Part shown: positions 43,885-52,144 of the stretch, in pieces
Position numbering within the stretch: the first letter of the stretch is position 1
Layout of the letters: every line of letters starts with the position of its first letter
Assembly: GCA_030448245.1 (NCBI GenBank)
Contig: JAUJNH010000007.1
Coordinates: 124,001-188,000, forward strand
DNA length: 64,000 nt
Direction: 5' to 3'
Source: Acidimicrobiales bacterium
GTDB lineage: Bacteria; Actinomycetota; Acidimicrobiia; Acidimicrobiales; JAUJNH01
Notes under the pieces: model-generated
What the model was told of the DNA's origin: nothing
Database searches by the model: none
The model's input: the letters and a program-made list of their open reading frames with translations, nothing else
Made by a program: the position numbers and the translations under genes

Positions 43885-45199
43885 TCAGTCTTCCTCGTAG
43901 TCCAGCTCGAGCATGCCGATGCGCACCGGGTCGCCGGGCCGGGCGCCGGCGCGAGCCAGCTCCTTGTCCACCCCCATCCGCTTCAGGCGAGCCTGGGCGT
44001 AGCGAAGGGCGTCGGGGTTGTTGAGGTCGTTGAGCGCCACCGCCCGCTCGGCCTCCTTGCCGTGGACGACGTAGGTGCCGTCGTCGTCGCGGGTGATGAG
44101 GATGCCGGACGGCACGAGGCGGTGGACGGTGAACGTGCCCTCGGCCTGGACCCGCGCCTCCTCGGCCCTGGCCTGGTCGACGACGTCGGCCATGCGGCCG
44201 AGGAGGGGGCGGAGGCCCTCACCGGTGACGGCCGAGACCATCTCGCCCTCCCACGACGGGTCGGCTCGGGCGTCGTCGACCTTGGAGCCGACCACCAGGC
44301 GGGGCCGCTCCAGCAGCTCGGGCCGGTAGGCACCCAGCTCCTGCAGGAGGATCCGCTCCTGCTCGGCCGGGGGGTGCCCGCCGGCGTCCCAGCTCCTGCA
44401 GGAGGATCCGCTCCTGCTCGGCCGGGGGGTGCCCGCCGGCGTCCTCGGCGGCCAGGTCGACCAGCACCACCAGGGCCCGGGCCCGCTCGATGTGGCGGAG
44501 GAACTGGTGGCCCAGGCCGCGCCCCTCGCTGGCGCCCTCGATCAGACCGGGGATGTCGGCAACCGTCAGCTCGCGGCTGCCGATGCGGACGACGCCCAGG
44601 TGGGGCTCGAGGGTGGTGAAGGGGTAGTCGGCGATCTTGGGCCGGGCGGCCGAGATGCGGCTGATGAGAGTGCTCTTGCCGGCGTTGGGGAAGCCGACCA
44701 GCGCCACGTCTGCCATCAGCTTGAGCTCGAGGTCGAACCAGTGCTCGTCGCCGACCTCGCCCTGCTCGGCGAAGGTCGGAGCCTTCCGGCGGGCGGACGA
44801 GAACGAGGCGTTCCCGCGGCCGCCACGGCCGCCCGAGGCGGCCTGGAACCGGTCGCCGTGGCCGGCCAGGTCGGCCAGCAGCTCGCCGCCCAGCGCCGCC
44901 ACGACGGTCCCCACCGGCACCGTCACGGTCACGTCGTCGCCCGTGGCTCCGTGCCGCAGCTTGCCCGAGCCGTGCGTGCCGTCGGTGGCCCGGCGGTGCG
45001 GGTGGTCGCGGAACTGCAGGAGGCTCGAGACGTTGTGGTCGGCGAGCAGCCAGACGTCGCCGCCCTTGCCGCCGTTCCCGCCGTCGGGTCCCCCCTGGGG
45101 CACGTGAGCCTCCCGGCGGAACGAGACGGCCCCGGCCCCGCCGTTGCCGGCCTTGACGTGGAGCTGCGCCTGGTCGACGAACCCGGACTCCTGAGCCAC
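43885..45199 (-). pseudogene. obg: Obg family GTPase, reading frame split by a 55-bp tandem duplication
   Basis: N-terminal/G-domain part in ORF 44219..45199 ([49 protein letters not shown]...[34 protein letters not shown]); remainder in ORF 43885..44295 ([31 protein letters not shown]...). Removing one 55-bp copy rejoins them. Confidence 0.85.
44333..44444. repeat. Perfect tandem duplication, period 55 bp, inside obg
   Basis: CCCAGCTCCTGCAGGAGGATCCGCTCCTGCTCGGCCGGGGGGTGCCCGCCGGCGT at 44333..44387 repeated at 44388..44442 (match continues 2 nt further). Confidence 0.97.
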
Positions 45200-45211
45200 G
45201 GGCGCGGCCGG

Positions 45212-45490
45212 CTAGCCGGGAGGCGCGGGGGCGGCGTCGGCGAGGGGGCGCACGTCGACGACCTTGCGGCCCTTGCGGGCCCCGAACTTCACGGTGCCGG
45301 TGACGAGGGCGAACAGGCTGTCGTCGCCGGCCCGGCCCACGTTCTCGCCGGGGTGGAAGTGGGTGCCGCGCTGGCGCACGATGATGGCGCCGCCTTTGGC
45401 CAGCTGCCCGTCGAAGAGCTTGACGCCCAGGCGCTGCGCGTTCGAGTCACGCCCGTTCTTGGTGCTGCCGGCACCCTTGGTCTTGGACAT
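45212..45490 (-). CDS. rpmA: 50S ribosomal protein L27
   Basis: [69 protein letters not shown]. Confidence 0.98.
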   Translation of the reverse strand: MSKTKGAGSTKNGRDSNAQRLGVKLFDGQLAKGGAIIVRQRGTHFHPGENVGRAGDDSLFALVTGTVKFGARKGRKVVDVRPLADAAPAPPG

Positions 45491-45493
45491 CTG

Positions 45494-45865
45494 CTACTCC
45501 CCTGCGTCGCTCGGCTGCGGCTCGCCCGAGCCGGCCTCGTCGGGCTTGGCGCCGCCCGGAGCGGCGATCGTGGTGATCTCGATCGTCGTGTAGGACTGGC
45601 GGTGGCCCCACCGCCGCCTGGTGCGGGCCTTTGCCGTGTAGGTGAGCCCGCGGATCTTCGGGCCCCGCTCGGCACCCACGATGCGGGCGGCGACGCTGGC
45701 CCCGTCCAGCTCGGCCGGGGTGGCCAGCGTGGTGGCCCCGTCGACCAGGAGGACCGGGGCGAAGGTGACGTCGTCGCCCTCCGCGCCGGCCAGCCGCTCG
45801 ACGGCCAGGCGTGCGCCCTCCTGGACTCGGTGCTGCTTGCCTCCGGTGGCGATCACTGCGTACAC
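45494..45865 (-). CDS. rplU: 50S ribosomal protein L21
   Basis: MYAVIATGGKQHRVQEGARLAVERLAGAEGDDVTFAPVLLVDG...TYTAKARTRRRWGHRQSYTTIEI. Confidence 0.97.
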   Translation of the reverse strand: MYAVIATGGKQHRVQEGARLAVERLAGAEGDDVTFAPVLLVDGATTLATPAELDGASVAARIVGAERGPKIRGLTYTAKARTRRRWGHRQSYTTIEITTIAAPGGAKPDEAGSGEPQPSDAGE

Positions 45866-45889
45866 GAGGGGTCGATGCTAGCCGACGGC

Positions 45890-48155
45890 CTACTCCAACA
45901 GCTCGGTGGTGAGGGTGAAGCCGCGGCCGGCACAGACCGGGCACGTCTCCGACAGGCTCTCAACCAAGCCCTCGCTGACCCGCTTGCGGGTCATCTCGAC
46001 CAGGCCGAGCTCGGAGATGTCGAAGACCTGGACCCGGGTCTTGTCGCGGGCCAGGGCCTGGCGGAACCGCTTGCTCACCTGGTCGCGGTTCTCCTTCACC
46101 TCCATGTCGATGAAGTCGATGACGATGATCCCGCCGATGTCGCGCAGGCGCAGCTGGCGGGCGATCTCGTCGGCGGCCTCGAGGTTGTTGCGGAACACCG
46201 TCTCCTCGAGGTTGGTCCTCCCGACGTTCTTGCCCGTGTTCACGTCGATAACCGTCAGCGCTTCGGTGCGCTCGATGATGAGCGAGCCCCCGGACGGCAG
46301 CCACACCTTCCGGTCGATGGCCTTGTGCAGCTGCTCGTGCACGTGGTGGCGCTCGAACAGGGGCAGCGGGTCGGCGGCCTGGTCGTGCAGCTCGATCCGG
46401 TCGGCCAGCTCGGGGTTGATCGAGGTGACGTAGGAGAGGACCTCGGCGTGGAGCTCGGGGTCGTCCAGGATGACGCCGCGGAAGTCCTTGTTCAGCTCCT
46501 CACGGATGAAGCGGACGGCGATGTCGGGCTCGCGGTACAGCAGGGTCGGAGCCTTCGATCGCGTGGCCAGGGCGTCGATCTGGTCCCACTGGGACACCAG
46601 GCGGGCCACGTCGCGGCGGAGCTCGTCGTCGCTGCAGCCCTCGGCCGCGGTGCGAACGATGATGCCGTGGCCGGCCGGGCGGATCCCGTCGAGGATCCGG
46701 CGCAGCCGCTTGCGCTCCTCGTCGGGCAGGCGCTTCGAGATGCCGTAGGTGTCGGAGTTCGGCACCAGGACGACGAAGCGGCCGGGCAGCGAGACCTCCT
46801 GGGTGAGACGGGCTCCCTTGTGGGCGATGGGGTTCTTCGTGACCTGGCAGACGATCACCTGGCCGCCCTTCAGGAGCTGCTCGATCCGCACGTCGTCCTT
46901 GGCCCCCTTGCCCCCTTCCACGTCGTCGGCGTCGAAGCGGAGGTCGCCGCGGTAGAGCACGGCGTTCTTGGGGGTGCCGATGTCGACAAAGGCGGCCTCC
47001 ATGCCGGGCAGCACGTTCTGGACGCGAGCTAGGTAGATGTTGCCGTCGATCTCGGTGGTGTCGTTCTGGGGCCGGCTGACGACGTGCTGGATGAGGGTGC
47101 GGCCTTCGAGCACGGCGATCTGGGTGGCCTGCGGCTGGGTGTGGACCACCATCAGGTAGCGGCCCATGGGGCGCCCGTTGCGCTCCCGTCCCCGCCGGCG
47201 CTCGATCGCCTCGGCGCTCACCTCGCCGGCTGCCTCGTCGGCCGGGAGCCCGCCGACGACCGGCGAGCCGGTCCCGCCCCCGCCGCGCTTGCGCCGCCGG
47301 TTCCGCTTGGGCCCGGTGTCGTCGTCGCCGTCGCCGGCCGCCCGCGGGGGGGGCCCGGGTCCGCCCCCGGACCCCGGCACCCCACGCGCCGGCCCGGGGT
47401 CGCGGGCCCGAGCGGCCCGGCGGAGCGGGAGGCACAGGGCCCGAGCGGCCCGGCGGAGCGGGAGGCACAGGGCCGGACGGCCCCTGGGGCGGCGGTCGGG
47501 TTTCGCCGACGGCGGGTCGGCGGTCGGGCTTGGGCGGTGGGGCTTGCGGCGCCGCGGTGGTGGCCGCCTCGGCTGCGTCGCCGCTTTCGGCCCGGGAGCC
47601 CGGGCTGGGGCGGCGGGCCGGGCTGACCCGAGGTGGTGCGCCGGCAGGGCCTCCGTCGCCGCTGGCAGCCTCGCCGTCCACCTCACCGGCGCCACCGCCG
47701 TCGCCCTCACCGTCGCCACGAGGTCGCCCCCTCCCCCCGCGTGAGCCCCTCCGCCGGCGCTTGCGGTGTGCCGTGCCTGCGCCGCCGCCCTCGTCGACCG
47801 GCGAGCCCTGGCGTCCGTCGGCTGCCCCCTCCGACGACGGCCCGCCGGACGCGTCGTCTCGGCTCGACGGCGCGTCCGCGCCCGACGACGCTCGGTCCGC
47901 CGCTCGCGGGGGCTTCGGCGATGCGGCGTCACCACCCCCAGCCGGCCGGCGGATGGCGCGGGCCGGAGAGTCGCTCACCACGTTGGGCCCCGGCCCTGGT
48001 GTGGCCGGGCGGTCCTGGTTGGTGCGGCGCTCGGCCGGGCCCTCGGCGGGTTCGCGCCGCGCCCGGTCAGCCGCCGGCTGCCCCGGCGGGCTCGGAGGCG
48101 CGGCGTCCGGGGGGATGGCCCCGGCCCGCTCCGATGGTGTGTTCGGTTCCGACAT
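45890..48155 (-). pseudogene. rne/rng: Ribonuclease E/G family protein, apparently frameshifted in the N-terminal low-complexity extension
   Basis: Catalytic part (ORF ending 45890): MGRYLMVVHTQPQATQIAVLEGRTLIQHVVSRPQNDTTEIDGNIYLARVQNVLPGMEAAFVDIGTPKNAVLYRGD...TVIDVNTGKNVGRTN...IIVIDFIDMEVKENRDQV...CPVCAGRG. N-terminal extension MSEPNTPSERAGAIPPDAAPPSPPG...PPAPPGRSGP is in another frame (ORF 46500..48245). Confidence 0.8.
47411..47473. repeat. 33-bp in-frame tandem repeat in the rne/rng N-terminal extension
   Basis: AGCGGCCCGGCGGAGCGGGAGGCACAGGGC repeats with a 33-bp offset (47411 and 47444); encodes SGPVPPAPPGR twice. Confidence 0.85.
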
Positions 48156-48912
48156 GGGGGCTCCTCGAGAGGGGTGCACGCGCGGGCGCGTGCAGGGCGA
48201 GGGCGATCGTCGGCGGGAGCGGCAACGGCTCCCGGCGCTCGCCATCGCAATCGATCCACTGGGCGATCCTGCGCACGCGGCCGGCCCCGAGGTGCGGCCA
48301 CAGGGCCGAGACCACCTCGGAGGGGCGCACGGTCCTCCCGCCGGTCCCGGCGGCGCTGGCCAGCTCCAGGTGGAGCCGGGCGGCGTCGCCGATCATGACG
48401 GGCAGGAGGACGGCGAGCGACAGGAGGGCGGGGCGCAGGTCGGCGTCGGCCTGCACCCCCTTGCGGGTGACGCGGTACTGCAGGGTGCTGGCGGCCAGGG
48501 CCCGCTCCACCCCGGCCGTGAGGTCGAGCGGGTCGGCGCTCGGGAGGGCCACCTCCCACTCGGAGGAGGTGACGGTGTGCTGCAGGGAGCCGTCACCCGG
48601 AGGGACCGGCGTGACGGCGACCACGTCGACGCCCGGCGGGAGGGCGGCCGACAGGTCGTCGGGGAGGCGGTCGAGGTCGACGGCGGCCCCCTCGACCAGG
48701 TCGAGGTCGAGGAGCTCGGCGGTCGACTCGGCGCCTGTCGGGAGGGCGAGCCCAAAGGCGATCTTGGCTCGGGGGGAGAAGCCGCCGGTGCGGGCGACCG
48801 GGACGTCGGCCCGCCGCAGCGCCCGTTCGAGGCCGCGGGCCAGGTCGCGGTGGCCGAGGAAGCGGACCTTGCCGAGCTTGGTGTAGCGGAGGCGGAGCCG
48901 GGTGGCGGTCAT
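48067..48912 (-). CDS. TIGR03936/DUF2344 radical SAM-linked protein
   Basis: MTATRLRLRYTKLGKVRFLGHRDLARGLERALRRADVPVARTGGFSPRAKIAFGLALPTGAESTAELLDLDL; directly downstream of the B12-radical SAM gene. Confidence 0.9.
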   Translation of the reverse strand: MTATRLRLRYTKLGKVRFLGHRDLARGLERALRRADVPVARTGGFSPRAKIAFGLALPTGAESTAELLDLDLVEGAAVDLDRLPDDLSAALPPGVDVVAVTPVPPGDGSLQHTVTSSEWEVALPSADPLDLTAGVERALAASTLQYRVTRKGVQADADLRPALLSLAVLLPVMIGDAARLHLELASAAGTGGRTVRPSEVVSALWPHLGAGRVRRIAQWIDCDGERREPLPLPPTIALALHAPARAPLSRSPHVGTEHTIGAGRGHPPGRRASEPAGAAGG

Positions 48913-50852
48913 CGGCCGGTCCCGAAAGAGGCGGCGGTGCGGGTGGGGCCGAGGAGGACGGGGACCACGTCGCCGGTGGCCAGGTCCTGGCCTGTGCCCT
49001 GGCTGCCGCCCGCCGGTGGGGTGACCGAGGCGACCACGTGCTCGACGCCGTAGCCGGTGCAGGCTCCGCAGTCGTAGCAGGGGGTCCAGCGGCAGTCCTC
49101 GAGCGTGGCCTCGGCGATGGCGTCCTCCCAGTCCTGCCACAGGAAGTCCTCGTGGAGCCCGGCCGACAGGTGCGCCCACGGCAGGGGCTCGGAACGGGGC
49201 CGGTCTCGGTGGACCATCGCCTCGAGGTCCACCCCGCAGTCCCGGCAGGCCTCGAGCCACCGACCCAGCTCGAAGTGCTCGGTCCACTCCTGGAAGGTGC
49301 CACCGGCCCGCCACACGGCCTCGAGCACCGGGCCGAGCGTGCGGTCGCCGCGGGACATGAGCCCCTCGATGGTCGTGGCCGTGGGGTCGTGCCACTTGAG
49401 CTGGACGCCCTTGGCCGAGCGGGCGGCCGTGCGCAGGAGGTTGACCTTGCGCTGCAGCTCGGCGGCGGTGTCCTGGCCGAACCACTGGAACGGCGTGTGG
49501 GGCTTGGGCACGAAGCCGCCGACGCTCACCGTGACCGAGGCGCCTCGGGTGTGGCGGCGGCCGATCTCGGCGCAGCGGCGCCCCAGCTCGACGATGCCGA
49601 GGACGTCCTCGTCCCGCTCGGTGGGCAGGCCGATCAGGAAGTAGAGCTTGAGGCGGCGCCATCCTTGGGAGAAGGCGGCGTCGACCGCGGTGTACAGGTC
49701 TTCTTCACGGATCAGCTTGTTGATCACCTTGCGCATCCGCCAGGTGCCCCCCTCGGGGGCGAAGGTGAGGCCGGTGCGGCGGGCGCCCGCCACGTTGGCG
49801 GCCAGCCCGACGGTGAAGGCGTCCACCCGCAGGCTGGGCAGCGAGACGGCCACGTCGTTGCAGGTGATGGCCCCGACGACCTCCTCGATCCCGGAGTAGT
49901 CGGCGGTGGACAGGCTGGTCAGGGTGACCTCGTCGTGGCCGGTGCGGGCGAGGCCCTCGGTGACCATCTGGCTGACCTGGGCGGCCGGCCTCTCGCGCAC
50001 CGGGCGGGTGATCATGCCCGCCTGGCAGAAGCGGCACCCCCGGGTGCACCCGCGGAAGACCTCGACGTTGAGCCGGTCGTGGACCACCTCGGTGAGGGGC
50101 ACCAGCTGGCGCTTCGGGTAGGGCCACGCGGCCAGGTCGACGATCGTCCGCTTCTCGACCACCGCCGGCGCCGCCGGGTCGTCGGGGACCACCCGGCCGT
50201 CCGCCGCCACCCGGTAGAGCGAGGGCACGTAGACGCCGGGAACCGCAGCCAGGGCCCGGTGCGCCCCGCGCCGGCCGCCGGGCTGGCCGGCCCGCTTCCA
50301 GGCGCCGATCACCTCGGTGATCTCCCCCACCACCTCCTCACCGTCGCCCAGCACCGCGGCGTCGACGTGCAGGGCCAGCGGCTCCGGGTTGAACGAGCAG
50401 TGGCCGCCGATCAGCACCAGCGGGTCGTGGCCGGCCCGGTCGGCCGTGCGCACCGGCACCCCGGCCAGGTCGACGCACGAGAGGACGTTGGTGTAGGTCA
50501 GCTCGGCGGCCAGGTTGAAGGCGAGGATGTCGAAGTCGCCTGCCGGCCTGGTGGTCTCGATGCTGAACAGGGGCACGCCGGCGCGTCGCAGCTCGGCCTC
50601 CAGGTCGACCCAGGGGGCGTAGCACCGCTCGGCCACGGCGTCGTCGCGCTCGTTCAGGATCTCGGCCAGGATCTGCAGGCCGGCGTTGGGCAGCCCCACC
50701 TCGTAGGTGTCCGGGTAGGTGAGGAGCCACGCCACCTTGTCGGGGTGGTGCTCGGGGGCCGCGGCCCCGTCCTCGAGCCCGATGTAGCGCGCCGGCTTCT
50801 GGACCCGGTCGAGCAGGCGCTCGACGTCCTCCCAGATGCTCCCACGACCCAT
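48909..50852 (-). CDS. TIGR03960-type B12-binding radical SAM protein
   Basis: MGRGSIWEDVERLLDRVQKPARYIGLE...WLLTYPDTYEVGLPNAGLQILAEILNERDDAVAERCYAPW...NVEVFRGCTRGCRFCQAGMITRPVRER (CxxxCxxC). Confidence 0.95.
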   Translation of the reverse strand: MGRGSIWEDVERLLDRVQKPARYIGLEDGAAAPEHHPDKVAWLLTYPDTYEVGLPNAGLQILAEILNERDDAVAERCYAPWVDLEAELRRAGVPLFSIETTRPAGDFDILAFNLAAELTYTNVLSCVDLAGVPVRTADRAGHDPLVLIGGHCSFNPEPLALHVDAAVLGDGEEVVGEITEVIGAWKRAGQPGGRRGAHRALAAVPGVYVPSLYRVAADGRVVPDDPAAPAVVEKRTIVDLAAWPYPKRQLVPLTEVVHDRLNVEVFRGCTRGCRFCQAGMITRPVRERPAAQVSQMVTEGLARTGHDEVTLTSLSTADYSGIEEVVGAITCNDVAVSLPSLRVDAFTVGLAANVAGARRTGLTFAPEGGTWRMRKVINKLIREEDLYTAVDAAFSQGWRRLKLYFLIGLPTERDEDVLGIVELGRRCAEIGRRHTRGASVTVSVGGFVPKPHTPFQWFGQDTAAELQRKVNLLRTAARSAKGVQLKWHDPTATTIEGLMSRGDRTLGPVLEAVWRAGGTFQEWTEHFELGRWLEACRDCGVDLEAMVHRDRPRSEPLPWAHLSAGLHEDFLWQDWEDAIAEATLEDCRWTPCYDCGACTGYGVEHVVASVTPPAGGSQGTGQDLATGDVVPVLLGPTRTAASFGTGR

Positions 50853-50947
50853 CTCCTGGGCGATCCTACCGGGCTCCCGCCGCCGAACCCCGGGCCGCCG
50901 CGTCCCGAACACCGGGACCGGCCCGCTCGGCAGAGGCCGCAGACCCG

Positions 50948-52132
50948 TCAGGAGAAGCGGCGCATGTGGACGTTCAGGACCAGGCCGACGGCCCCGAAGC
51001 AGGCGATCGTCGAGGAGCCGCCGAAGCTGACGAAGGGGAGGGTGATGCCCGTGATCGGCATGATGCCCATCGTCATCCCGACGTTCTCGAACACCTGGAA
51101 GCAGAGCATGGCCAGCACGCCCACGCAGATGAGGGTGCCGACGCTGTCGTTGGCCATGGCCGCTGCTCGCCAGGTCCGCCACATCACGATCCCGAACAGG
51201 GCGAGCAGGAGGGCCGAGCCCAGCAGCCCCGTCTCCTCGCCCACCACCGAGAAGATGAAGTCGGTGTGCTGCTCCGGCACGAAGCGCAGCTTGGTCTGGG
51301 TCCCTTCGAAGACGCCCTTGCCGATGATGCCCCCCGACCCGATGGCGATCTTCGACTGGTTCAGGTTGAAGGCCGCGTCCCGGGTGCCCTTGGTGGGGTC
51401 GAGGAACGTGGTGAGGCGGTCCTTCTGGTAGTCCTGCAGGACTCCGCTCTTCAGGACGCCGGCACTGATGGCGACGACCACGGCGGCCAGGAGCAGCAGG
51501 TAGCGGGCCTGGGTGCCGCTGACGGAGAGGACAGCCAGGGTGATCGCCCCGAAGACCAGGGCGGTGCCCAGGTCGGGCTGCAGGAGGATGAGGGCCAGCG
51601 GCGCCGCGGCCAGGGCGATGGCCTTGGCGATGCGCCGGGGCCCCATGGGCAGAAGGTCGCCGGAGGAGGTCGACACCCCGCAGTAGGAGGCCAGCATGAT
51701 GATGACGCCGAGCTTGGCGAACTCGGACGGCTGCAGCTGGAAGCCGCTGGGGAGGGTGAACCAGGCTTGGGCGCCCCGCCGGTTGGAGCCCAGGGGGGTG
51801 AGCACGGCGAACAGCAGGAACAGGGTGGAGGCGTAGATGAACGGCGCCAGCTCGCGCAGGCGGCGGTAGTCGACGGCGGCCGCGAACGCCATGATGCCGA
51901 GGCCGATGACCACGTAGAGGCCGTGGCGCTCGAGGAAGAACGGGTCGATCGTGTCGGCGCCGCGGCGGCCCCGGGTGGCCGAGAAGATCATCAGGGCGCC
52001 AATGCCGGAGATGGCGACGACGGCCAGGACCAGCACCCAGTCGACGTGGCGCCAGGCCGCGCCCGGGTCCTGGTCGACGTTGGTGAGCGCGGGCCGGCGG
52101 GACAGCGCAGGGGAAGGGGATGCCGTGGCCAT
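50948..52132 (-). CDS. rodA: FtsW/RodA/SpoVE family glycosyltransferase
   Basis: WVLVLAVVAISGIGALMIFSATRG...WFTLPSGFQLQPSEFAKLGVIIMLA...DFIFSVVGEETGLLGSALLLALF...GMTMGIMPITGITLPFVSFGGSSTIA. Confidence 0.97.
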   Translation of the reverse strand: MATASPSPALSRRPALTNVDQDPGAAWRHVDWVLVLAVVAISGIGALMIFSATRGRRGADTIDPFFLERHGLYVVIGLGIMAFAAAVDYRRLRELAPFIYASTLFLLFAVLTPLGSNRRGAQAWFTLPSGFQLQPSEFAKLGVIIMLASYCGVSTSSGDLLPMGPRRIAKAIALAAAPLALILLQPDLGTALVFGAITLAVLSVSGTQARYLLLLAAVVVAISAGVLKSGVLQDYQKDRLTTFLDPTKGTRDAAFNLNQSKIAIGSGGIIGKGVFEGTQTKLRFVPEQHTDFIFSVVGEETGLLGSALLLALFGIVMWRTWRAAAMANDSVGTLICVGVLAMLCFQVFENVGMTMGIMPITGITLPFVSFGGSSTIACFGAVGLVLNVHMRRFS

Positions 52133-52144
52133 GTCGGTGCCTCC

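Noticed and set aside
44333-44444. 55-bp repeat as a regulatory or CRISPR-like repeat
   Set aside because: Only two abutting copies without a spacer, inside the obg coding region; a simple tandem duplication explains it.
44429-47032. 867-aa plus-strand ORF opposite obg/rpmA/rplU/rne
   Set aside because: Antisense of well-recognised conserved genes; composition typical of GC-rich shadow frames.
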